Assembly (NCBI GenBank): GCA_041674345.1
Contig: JBAYVY010000002.1
Span: 1 to 39,455 of the forward strand
Direction of reading: 5' to 3'
DNA length: 39,455 nt
From: JBAYVY01 sp041674345
GTDB taxonomy: Bacteria; Planctomycetota; Phycisphaerae; Phycisphaerales; Zrk34
The position numbers and the translations under genes were made by a program. Below, piece after piece: positions 33,699 to 39,455 of the stretch (its first letter is position 1; every line of letters starts with the position of its first letter). The notes under the pieces were generated by a model, which worked only from the letters and a program-made list of their open reading frames with translations, was not told the DNA's origin and ran no database searches.

Positions 33699-33702
33699 TC
33701 AA
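33675..33702 (-). promoter_or_regulatory. Promoter of the adaptor-RND-channel operon
   Basis: On the - strand, -35 TTGACA (33702-33697), a 16-base spacer, and -10 TAAATT (33680-33675). It lies in an AT-rich island in otherwise GC-rich DNA, about 150 bases upstream of the adaptor start. Confidence 0.6.
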
Positions 33703-33721
33703 GTAATAAACAATTTTCGAT

Positions 33722-33749
33722 TTGAATAATTGGCGCTTGGGGATATAGT
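33722..33749 (+). promoter_or_regulatory. Promoter of the TetR gene
   Basis: TTGAAT at 33722-33727, a 16-base spacer and TATAGT at 33744-33749, directed away from the RND operon promoter. The -10 lies 25 bases before the chosen TetR start. Confidence 0.55.
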
Positions 33750-33773
33750 AGGGAATTGTCCAAGAGGTTTCCA

Positions 33774-34517
33774 TTGTCCAACATAAAAAATAATGCCGCC
33801 GCGCAGGAGACTTGCCGAAAGCTGATTGAGGCCGCTGGAGAGGTATTCGCCCAATGCGGCCTGCACGCCGCCACCATCAAGCAAATCACCGACCGGGCAG
33901 GTGTGAACGTGGCCGCGATCAATTACCATTTCAAGGACAAGTTCGAGTTGTATGCAGCGGTGATCCGCTACGCGCTCAGTCGTACCCCCGTGGAACCGGT
34001 GGCCAACGAACGGTCCGATTCACCCGATGAGCGTCTGCGGGCGCACATCTCGCATTTTATCGATGATCTGTATGCCCCTTCCCGACTGACCTGGCGTGCC
34101 ACACTGGTAGGCCACGAATTCGCCCAACCCACCGCCGCCATCGACGCCGTCGTCGATGAGCTGATCCGCCCTCGCGCCGACGCACTGAACAAAATCGTGC
34201 GTGAGATTCTCGGCCCCTTCGCTGACGAAAAACAGGTGCTCCGTGCCGCCATGAGCATCGGTGCCCAGTGCTTCCTCTATCTCTATCAGCGAGAAATGGT
34301 CCGCCGCCTCTATCCTCAGCTTTTGCGCAACGACAGCCGCGACGAAGTCGTCGATCACATCGTTGCTTTCTCCCTCGCCGCGCTCCATGACATGCGAAAA
34401 CCCCACAAGCGCCGTGCCGCGGCTGATCGGGAGAAAGATACCGCAACACATCTTGACTCACGCGAAACCAACCGGGCCGACACATCTTTCAAACGCCGCG
34501 CCAAACGTGGAAGATGA
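33774..34517 (+). CDS. TetR-family repressor
   Basis: A 247-residue regulator. The helix-turn-helix is at about residues 10-55 (LIEAAGEVFAQCGLHAATIK to NVAAINYHFKDKFELYAAVI), followed by the all-helical ligand domain. The start is taken as TTG at 33774 (MSNIKNNAAAQ), since AGAGG lies six bases upstream. The TTG at 33756 opens the same frame but has no such site. A 9-base direct repeat (ATTGTCCAA) marks both positions. Divergent from the RND operon, it is the probable repressor of that pump. The C-terminal 35 residues are basic and low-complexity. It is paralogous to the next gene. Confidence 0.9.
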   Translation: MSNIKNNAAAQETCRKLIEAAGEVFAQCGLHAATIKQITDRAGVNVAAINYHFKDKFELYAAVIRYALSRTPVEPVANERSDSPDERLRAHISHFIDDLYAPSRLTWRATLVGHEFAQPTAAIDAVVDELIRPRADALNKIVREILGPFADEKQVLRAAMSIGAQCFLYLYQREMVRRLYPQLLRNDSRDEVVDHIVAFSLAALHDMRKPHKRRAAADREKDTATHLDSRETNRADTSFKRRAKRGR

Positions 34518-34577
34518 TTTCCCTTATGGCGCCGCTTCGATGCCGTGCGAGAATCCCCCCCCCGACGGGAAGCCAAA

Positions 34578-35230
34578 ATGAAATCGATCCTTCAGACCGC
34601 CGTCCCCGATAGCGCGTTGACCACAACCGAGCAGCAGTTGATTGACGCCGCCGGCGAAACATTTGCGCGGCTGGGGTTTCACGCCACCACAATCCGTCAC
34701 ATCTGCCAACTCGCCCATGCCAACATCGCGGCTGTCAACTATCACTTCGGAGGGAAAAGCGGTTGTATGCCGCCACGCCGCGGTATGCCTACGACCGCGC
34801 CGCGACTCAATATCCCCTCTGGCCTCATGATCCGCGACACACCGTGATTCGACCCGAGGTGCGACTACACACCTTCGTCCATGGAATACTCCGGCGACAG
34901 ATGAACCGCCACCGCGTGCCATGGTTCGGCAAATTGATACTTCGTGAGATGATGGAGCCGACGGGTATGCTCGATCCATTGATCGAACAGTTCATCCGGC
35001 CGGAAGTTGAATTCCTTCTGAACATCGTCCGTGAATTGCTCGGCCCGGCGGAGCGCAATGATTCCCGACTGGTGCAGTGGTGCGCCATGAGCATCCTTGG
35101 CCAATGCTTATTCTGCTCGCGTCCCGGCTCGCTGCTGCTCAGCCAGTACCTGAAGCGGAATTCCAACGGTCGCGATGTTGAGCGACTTGCCGAGCACATC
35201 ACACAGTTCTCATTGCTGGCTATCCGGTAA
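34578..35230 (+). pseudogene. Second TetR-family gene, broken by a frameshift
   Basis: A frame starting MKSILQTAVPDSALTT at 34578 (GGGAAG upstream) reads a normal TetR HTH (LIDAAGETFARLGFHATTIR, then IAAVNYHFGGK). At about 34755-34760 the continuation YAATPRYAYDRAATQYPLW lies one frame away and runs to a stop at 35228-35230 with a credible ligand domain. One missing A in the run at 34755-34758 would restore a continuous protein (GGKKRLYAA). No in-phase slippery heptamer was found. The whole is a paralogue of the TetR at 33774 (shared VAAINYHF/IAAVNYHF and EFAQPTAAI-like blocks). It is a pseudogene or a sequencing error. As written the first frame yields only 89 residues. Confidence 0.75.
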
Positions 35231-35552
35231 TTGGCGAAGAGAGACTGAGGCATCAGCCGATCGCCCGATCATGTTCTTCGAGGTCGTATTGCTTCAGCCA
35301 CGTCTCTAATATTGCGGATGATGGCTGAGCGTGACCACACGGTGACCGTTTGCCAGTTGCTCGATAAGTTACGCGTCTTGCGCGGCGGCCAGCCGCCAAG
35401 CGAGTCGCGTCCCCCCGTGCGATTCTGAGCGACGGAAACGCCGTCTCCGACCACGCTGGCGAGCGGGCCGTTAACGTTGTGCTCTCTCAAAAGACAAAAA
35501 GGCAAGCAGTATTCTGCTTAGATCCTGTAAAGAATTAAAGTGATTCCTAAAT

Positions 35553-35568
35553 ATATGTACTCATCCCC
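35553..35568. repeat. Left 16-bp inverted repeat around ChbG / PIG-L genes
   Basis: ATATGTACTCATCCCC, exact reverse complement of 37658-37673. The similarity extends loosely to about 30 bases toward the enclosed genes. Confidence 0.6.
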
Positions 35569-35583
35569 TCTTTTCTTCCTCGC

Positions 35584-35618
35584 GGCCGAAGTGCGCCAAC
35601 CCCTTGCGGGCGGCGAAA
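35584..35618. repeat. 35-bp partial copy of a ChbG coding segment
   Basis: 33 of 35 bases match 36810-36844 in the same orientation. Read on the - strand it gives FAARKGLAHFG against FAAREGLAHFG in the ChbG protein. It suggests a fragment of a lost paralogue. Confidence 0.65.
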
Positions 35619-35704
35619 ACGACACCGGCAGCATCGACAAGGTCATCAAAGCCGTGGTCACGGTGGAGTATGCGATCAGGTAGGTGGGAAAGGGAAGGGA
35701 AGCG

Positions 35705-36430
35705 TCAAGCCGGCGCACACGGCAAATCCATCAGGATCGAACCGGCCTTGCGATTCCATCGCTCGGCCACCAGCGGCCACCCCGACCAGTATGCCTCCAC
35801 ATAATCGCACCATGCCAGCCGGCCCAGAATCCGATTGCGCTCCAGGAATACATCCAGGCCTTCGCCTGATTTGGCGTGGCTTTGGTGACAATAAACCAGG
35901 CGTCGTTTTTCCTCGATGACCGAAGAAATGTTGACATACAGATCGGGGCACTTGGGATGGAACGTCGGGCCATACTCCACGGCCATATACAGTTCCGTGG
36001 TCCAGAAAAGCTGGGCCAGGTGCAAGGCGCGTGTGGCGATGCCGTACACGGCCGCATGGTCGGCCTTTTCAAGGGGATTGTGGGTGAACAGCGCCACCGG
36101 TTTGATGGCCGCGAGATGGGCCGCCACTTGTTCGCACACTTGGCGGCCGGCAAAAATCTCGCCGTCGATCTGGTCCAGAAAAGTGAGCTTGGCGTCCAGG
36201 AGGGCGCATGCGTCGGCCTCCTCCGCGGCGCGAACCGCGGCGACCTCGGCCGAGGGAGGCGGGAGGCCGGGGCCTTGCCACGAGTATCCCCGCTCGCCTT
36301 TGGAAGCGCAGAATATATGCAACTGGTATCGCTCATGCAGCAGCCAGGCCGTGCCGCCGAAAGAGAATGCCACGTCATCAGGATGAGCCACCACCAACGC
36401 GACGTTGGGCCTGGGATCAGAATGGGGCAC
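35705..36430 (-). CDS. PIG-L family deacetylase
   Basis: A 241-residue zinc-dependent N-deacetylase-like protein, of the family that includes MshB and glycosyl-PI deacetylase. The hallmark AHPDDVAFSFGG gives H16-P-D18-D19 near the N-terminus, and a second metal region appears as THNPLEKADHAAV. No signal peptide, so cytoplasmic. The start is a GTG at 36430, chosen because AAGGAG lies seven bases upstream. An earlier ATG at 36532 would run into the preceding ChbG gene. It sits 56 bases after the ChbG-like deacetylase gene, on the same strand. Together they suggest removal of acetyl groups from amino-sugars. Translation past the TGA continues in frame for 47 codons. Confidence 0.9.
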   Translation of the reverse strand: MPHSDPRPNVALVVAHPDDVAFSFGGTAWLLHERYQLHIFCASKGERGYSWQGPGLPPPSAEVAAVRAAEEADACALLDAKLTFLDQIDGEIFAGRQVCEQVAAHLAAIKPVALFTHNPLEKADHAAVYGIATRALHLAQLFWTTELYMAVEYGPTFHPKCPDLYVNISSVIEEKRRLVYCHQSHAKSGEGLDVFLERNRILGRLAWCDYVEAYWSGWPLVAERWNRKAGSILMDLPCAPA

Positions 36431-36486
36431 GGGAAATCTCCTTTTCAATCCTGACCGGCGACAGGGCGCTTCACTACCATCGCGGG

Positions 36487-37302
36487 TCAGAGTTCCGTCA
36501 CCTTCACCGGCTGAATGTTCAGTTCCCGACAAGTCGCCAATACCTGGGGATGGACCAGCGCCTGCCAGTCGATCGCCCGATCCAGCGCCACTTGCCCGGG
36601 AAGATTCTTTCCTTCATACAGGCAGGCCATCTCCTCATCGGGCTGCGCGGGATGGACGACCAAAATCGCCTCCGGCGCACCCGCGGCAACCTGCGCCCGC
36701 AGGGCCTGACAAAACCGGTCCACCCAATCCGAATGCTGATGCTCCAGGCGAACGGCGGGCACCAATCGCCACCGAATCCAGCGGCCGGAATCTCCCCCTT
36801 CATAATCGTGGCCGAAATGCGCCAACCCCTCGCGGGCGGCGAAAGACCTCATCACGGATTCAAAACGCTCGGTCGGATTCTCCGGGGTATGCACCCAGGA
36901 GTAGGCCATATGCGTGTCCAGATATTCGATGTTCAAACCCGCCTGACGGGCCGCGTGCAACTGGGCCTCGATCTCGGCGAGCATCTGTTCGAAGACCACG
37001 CCGTGCTGGAACATGGCCATCGCGTTTCGCCGAAAGGTTCCGTCCGGCTCCACGAGACTGGGCACCTGATCGCGCGGCAGCACGGGCTTCCATCGCACGT
37101 TTTCCCATTCGGAGGTGAGCGTGGTGTGCAGCCCCAGACAAACATCCTTGCGATCGCGGAACATTTCAACCGCCTGGCGAAAGGCGGAGGCCGGGACCAT
37201 GATGCCCGCGTTGCGCGCCAAGCCGCGATCCACCGCGTCGGCGATGGCGCGGTTGGCGGATTCAAAGGATCCCAGGTCATCGCAGCGGACGATCAGTTTC
37301 AT
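36487..37302 (-). CDS. ChbG/YdjC-family carbohydrate deacetylase
   Basis: A 271-residue protein of the YdjC/ChbG family, metal-dependent deacetylases of chito-oligosaccharides and other N-acetylated sugars. The N-terminal LIVRCDDLG gives the D8-D9 metal pair, GLHTTLTSEW the next His, and YLDTHMAYSWVH a third metal-region motif. The start at 37302 (MKLIVRCDDL) has GAGG seven bases upstream. The frame is open to 37446 through a hairpin repeat and is not translated there. It is followed by the PIG-L gene. Divergent to them is an alpha-L-fucosidase-like gene, pointing to glycan catabolism. A 35-bp piece of this gene is duplicated at 35584. Confidence 0.9.
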   Translation of the reverse strand: MKLIVRCDDLGSFESANRAIADAVDRGLARNAGIMVPASAFRQAVEMFRDRKDVCLGLHTTLTSEWENVRWKPVLPRDQVPSLVEPDGTFRRNAMAMFQHGVVFEQMLAEIEAQLHAARQAGLNIEYLDTHMAYSWVHTPENPTERFESVMRSFAAREGLAHFGHDYEGGDSGRWIRWRLVPAVRLEHQHSDWVDRFCQALRAQVAAGAPEAILVVHPAQPDEEMACLYEGKNLPGQVALDRAIDWQALVHPQVLATCRELNIQPVKVTEL

Positions 37303-37331
37303 GATGAACCTCAGTTTGGGACAAGGTTTTT

Positions 37332-37440
37332 TATCACAAAGGGGCTGAGAGGCAAAGCCACAAAGGAAAAAACAAACAGAAAAACAGAATCCATTTCTTC
37401 GTTTTCTTTGTGTCTTTGTGGCTCTGCGCCCTTTGTGATA
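37332..37440. repeat. Palindromic CACAAAG-type intergenic repeat
   Basis: The left arm (37332-37366, TATCACAAAGGGGCTGAGAG then GCCACAAAGG) pairs with the right arm (37406-37440, CTTTGTGTCTTTGTGGCTCT then GCCCTTTGTGATA) with few mismatches. The AT-rich centre is A-rich. It is of the same general class as 7701-7786. It lies 30 bases before the ChbG start. Confidence 0.85.
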
Positions 37441-37657
37441 TACCATTCGCGTCCAATGGTTGATTCAACTATTTGGGGGGGCATCAGCCGATGAAAGTAA
37501 GGGCCGGGCGATGGATCGTCCGGCGACCGCGGCGAACACTTCATTGGCAAGGATGCTCGGATGGTTCAGTCACGTTATAGCGTTGAACGGTTGAAGTTGC
37601 TCGATGAGGCGCGGTTTTGTCAGAAGGCCGACGTGATCAATCGGCGGGCAGACAAAA

Positions 37658-37673
37658 GGGGATGAGTACATAT
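37658..37673. repeat. Right 16-bp inverted repeat around ChbG / PIG-L genes
   Basis: GGGGATGAGTACATAT, exact reverse complement of 35553-35568. Both copies include the TGA that closes a gene-like tail (KRG then stop). Confidence 0.6.
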
Positions 37674-37674
37674 G

Positions 37675-37703
37675 TTGACCGCGCGAGGGCGGGCATGTAA
37701 GGT
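37675..37703 (+). promoter_or_regulatory. Possible promoter of the fucosidase gene
   Basis: TTGACC at 37675-37680, a 17-base spacer, TAAGGT at 37698-37703 preceded by TG. It is a weak match, about 80 bases before the start. Confidence 0.35.
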
Positions 37704-37784
37704 GGGGGCATGGTCGGAAGCACGAGACAACAACCCGGTGGCGCGGTGTTTCACGCTCCCAATCATGCAAGAAGGAATCTCTGT

Positions 37785-38774
37785 ATGAACACTGCGACAC
37801 AACCCATGACTTCCAACCCGGGCGCCCAGCGTCTGAAACTCGAAGCCCTTCGCGCCTGGGAACAACTTGAATACGGCATGTTCATCCACTTCGGCATGAG
37901 CACCTTCGACGGCGTGGAACTTTCCAAAGGCGATCAACCCTCGACCTTGTACGCGCCGGATCAACTGGACGTGGATCAATGGATACAGGTCGCCCGTGAT
38001 GCGGGGATGCGCTACGCCGTGCTGACCGCCAAGCATGTCGCGGGGCATTGCCTCTGGCCTACCCGCCTCAATGACTATCACGTCGGCACCAGCGGCAACA
38101 CCACCGATGTCGTCGAAGCATTCGTCCGCGCCTGCGAAAAGCACGGTGTGATGCCGGGACTTTACTACTGCTCCCTGGATAAACACAACGTCTTCGGCTA
38201 CGACGAACGCTGCCTGCCCAATGCGAAATACGTCGAGTTTCAACTGGCGCAGGTGGAGGAACTACTGACTCAATACGGCAAGATCGGCGAAGTGTGGATC
38301 GACATTCCTCCATGCCTGGACTGGCGGGATCGCCGAAGGCAGTACGATCAGATCGCGCGCCTTCAGCCGCAGGCGATCATCATGATGAACCACGGCTTCG
38401 GCGACGGCGGCAAACTGGATGTCAGCAAGGTTTGGCCGACCGATCTGATGGCGATTGAACGATGGCTGCCTTCGAGTCATCGCGGTTATGAACGGTGGCA
38501 CAAAATCCCGCAACTTCCGCAGATCGGGCAGGAATCGCTGAATTACTACATCCCCGGCGAAGTCTGCGATCCGATCGGTTATGAGTGGTTTTACATGGAA
38601 GGCGACAAGCCGCGCAGCGATGCGGAGTTGCTGGGGATGCGATTGATCTGCAAAGAACGTCACACGAATCTGCTGCTGGACGTCCCGCCGGATAAACATG
38701 GCGTCATTCCAGACATGCACATCCAATCGTTGAAGCGTTTGCGAAAGAATTACGAAAGAACGATGGTCGAATAG
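37785..38774 (+). CDS. GH29-type alpha-L-fucosidase-like protein
   Basis: A 329-residue protein resembling the catalytic (beta/alpha) domain of GH29 alpha-L-fucosidases, which release fucose from glycans. Family blocks are EYGMFIHFGMSTFDG, YAVLTAKHVAGHCLWPT, MPGLYYC and KIGEVWIDI, where D173 matches the catalytic nucleophile position. The late HTNLLLDVPPDKHGVI block is the typical substrate-binding end. No signal peptide, so cytoplasmic. It is shorter than many fucosidases (400-500), lacking a C-terminal beta-sandwich. The start at 37785 (MNTATQPMTS) has GAAGGA upstream. It is divergent from ChbG and PIG-L deacetylase genes. After the TAG, 26 in-frame codons continue to a TGA at 38853. Confidence 0.9.
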   Translation: MNTATQPMTSNPGAQRLKLEALRAWEQLEYGMFIHFGMSTFDGVELSKGDQPSTLYAPDQLDVDQWIQVARDAGMRYAVLTAKHVAGHCLWPTRLNDYHVGTSGNTTDVVEAFVRACEKHGVMPGLYYCSLDKHNVFGYDERCLPNAKYVEFQLAQVEELLTQYGKIGEVWIDIPPCLDWRDRRRQYDQIARLQPQAIIMMNHGFGDGGKLDVSKVWPTDLMAIERWLPSSHRGYERWHKIPQLPQIGQESLNYYIPGEVCDPIGYEWFYMEGDKPRSDAELLGMRLICKERHTNLLLDVPPDKHGVIPDMHIQSLKRLRKNYERTMVE

Positions 38775-39013
38775 GTGCAGGAGGTGCTGATTGTGAAGGA
38801 ACTCGGACTGGCGTTGGTGCGCGTCCCCGACAACCGGGTCATTCTGACACCCTGACACCCGATGAGTGAAAAAATCTGCTGCGGTGGGGCAAGGATGGCT
38901 TGCTTCAGCGAAGAAAAGGGGATGGCAATACGAACTGACAAAAGAACCTTTTGCGGCTTTGACTTCAATCCGCAAGCACCATTCGCTGACAGGAGGCTTT
39001 TTCTTTCGGCCGC

Positions 39014-39232
39014 CTACGGCTGCTGAATGCCGCTGTTCGGATCATAGCTGTTGGCATCGTTGGTTACTTCCTCGGCCTTGCTGCTCAGCCACGAGGTGAG
39101 GTCGTTGCGGAAGTAGATCAGCAGTGCCAGCAGGGGCAGGGCGATGGCGGCGAGAATCATGATCTTCTCGATGGCCTCGGCGCCCTGTTCGTCGTGATGG
39201 GCCTGTTTGAGGATGTTCAGTAACGCTTTCAT
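39014..39232 (-). CDS. Flp-pilin-like small membrane protein
   Basis: A 72-residue protein with an N-terminal helix ending DEQGAEAIEKI, directly followed by a membrane helix (MILAAIALPLLALLIYF), then a short charged tail. The G-A-E-A-I-E element at the edge of a hydrophobic helix is like that of Flp-type pilins of Tad systems, where the acidic residue follows the peptidase site. The start at 39232 (MKALLNILKQ) has AAAGGATC upstream. It is downstream of another tiny membrane protein (39329-39455) on the same strand. The protein may be a pilin-like or minor-pilin subunit. Family identity is probable, not certain, as no Tad machinery is in the window. Confidence 0.75.
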   Translation of the reverse strand: MKALLNILKQAHHDEQGAEAIEKIMILAAIALPLLALLIYFRNDLTSWLSSKAEEVTNDANSYDPNSGIQQP

Positions 39233-39300
39233 GGGTTGATCCTTTCGTTGTGCGATGCGCGGTTCCGGGGTTCCGGGGTTCCGGGGGCGCGGGGAAGACA

Positions 39301-39318
39301 TGCCCGCTGAAGCGGGCA
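39301..39318. terminator. Small hairpin between two pilin-like genes
   Basis: TGCCCGC, loop TGAA, GCGGGCA: a 7-bp stem without a T-run. It may stabilise or end part of the transcript between the two small genes, raising or lowering their relative yield. Confidence 0.35.
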
Positions 39319-39328
39319 CGCCGGGGGG

Positions 39329-39455
39329 TCAGGGAAACGGCATCGCGTTGAGTGTGGTCATCATCTGGTAGTAACCGATCAGCGTGGCCAGCGCGAGTTT
39401 GATCGTCCAATAGCTGGGCAGGGCGATCGCGGCCAGAAGCAGCGTCCATTCCAGC
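39329..39455 (-). CDS. Small membrane protein, 5' end beyond window
   Basis: The - strand reading frame is open to the window end, giving 41 visible residues: LEWTLLLAAIALPSYWTIKL, then ALATLIGYYQMMTTLNAMPF and P before the TGA. An acidic residue (E) sits just before a hydrophobic helix, as in small Flp/TadE-like proteins. The start lies outside the window. It precedes the Flp-like gene at 39232 on the same strand, suggesting a pair of tiny pilin or pseudopilin-like subunits. Its family cannot be fixed from the fragment. Confidence 0.6.
   Translation of the reverse strand, partial: LEWTLLLAAIALPSYWTIKLALATLIGYYQMMTTLNAMPFP

Larger units (their letters stand above)
35231..35704. other. Non-coding 474-bp spacer with gene remnants
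   Basis: No complete gene. A 36-codon frame at 35318-35428 (MMAERDHTVTV...) has no ribosome site. The stretch 35555-35704 looks like decayed coding DNA: on the - strand it continues in frame past the PIG-L stop and reads GFDDLVDAAGVVFAARKGLA, then HFGREEEKRG before a stop. 35584-35618 matches part of the ChbG gene. A 16-bp word at 35553 recurs inverted at 37658. Confidence 0.6.
37303..37784. other. Non-coding 482-bp divergent spacer with repeat and remnant
   Basis: It holds a long palindrome (37332-37440), an open frame without start codon support at 37501-37665 (reads HFIGKDARMVQSRYSVERLK, then LLDEARFCQK before a stop) that looks like a gene tail, the right 16-bp inverted repeat, and a possible promoter for the fucosidase gene. 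Confidence 0.6.

Noticed and set aside
34749..34764. Programmed -1 frameshift at GGGAAAAGC in the second TetR gene
   Set aside because: The G-GGA-AAA heptamer is not in phase with the zero frame, and re-pairing of the Lys codon with GAA would be poor; a single-base loss is simpler.
35269..35505. 78-residue - strand frame between TetR and PIG-L genes
   Set aside because: No ribosome site or recognisable motif, and the surrounding DNA looks decayed.
37303..37446. Extension of the ChbG protein to 37446
   Set aside because: The extra codons come from the CACAAAG palindrome; MKLIVRCDDLG at 37302 is the family start.

Overview
The window is GC-rich (about 60%), densely coded bacterial chromosome that most resembles a Planctomycetota genome, perhaps Phycisphaerae or another PVC relative. 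This is an inference from gene content: a prepilin-like protein with an H-X9-DG motif, a PEP-CTERM protein, a URO-D-family methyltransferase, a Gfo/Idh/MocA oxidoreductase, a sialate O-acetylesterase, secreted glycoside hydrolases next to LacI and AraC regulators, and intergenic DNA full of palindromic repeats. No tRNA, rRNA, CRISPR array or complete insertion sequence was seen.

Layout. 1-2.9 kb: three same-strand genes of unknown function, two of them exported. 3.1-5.0 kb: accB-accC, the biotin carrier and biotin carboxylase of acetyl-CoA carboxylase. 5.2-9.0 kb: an AraC regulator divergent from a URO-D-family gene, then a convergent Gfo/Idh/MocA oxidoreductase. 9.0-10.5 kb: repeat-rich DNA, a small exported protein with a strong terminator, and a possible 32-residue coiled-coil ORF. 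10.5-11.7 kb: a SAM methyltransferase divergent from a BFD-like [2Fe-2S] protein. 11.8-20.0 kb: a carbohydrate locus in which a sialate O-acetylesterase diverges from lacI, PEP-CTERM protein, LamG/glycoside hydrolase and H-X9-DG prepilin-like protein.

20.1-35.2 kb: signalling and efflux. A SpoIIE-type phosphatase follows a MarR repressor, which diverges from an outer membrane factor, EmrA, EmrB and cytidylate-kinase-like operon. Facing it is a periplasmic adaptor, RND pump and outer membrane factor operon divergent from two TetR-family genes; the second TetR gene is frameshifted. 35.7-38.8 kb: ChbG/YdjC and PIG-L deacetylases divergent from a GH29 alpha-L-fucosidase-like gene. The right edge holds two tiny Flp/Tad-pilin-like membrane proteins, one cut by the window end.

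The locus at 11.8-20 kb and the genes at 35.7-38.8 kb look like polysaccharide or glycan utilisation functions: de-acetylation, de-fucosylation, secreted hydrolases and surface anchoring. Each efflux operon carries its own local repressor and a palindromic candidate operator. The most distinctive features outside genes are an exact 84-bp tandem duplication that copied the lacI 3' end together with the next gene's ribosome site and start codon, a ~107-bp dispersed element present twice just upstream of start codons, a perfect 34-bp inverted repeat, and a recurrent TTCCGGGGGCGGGG word that also enters coding regions.
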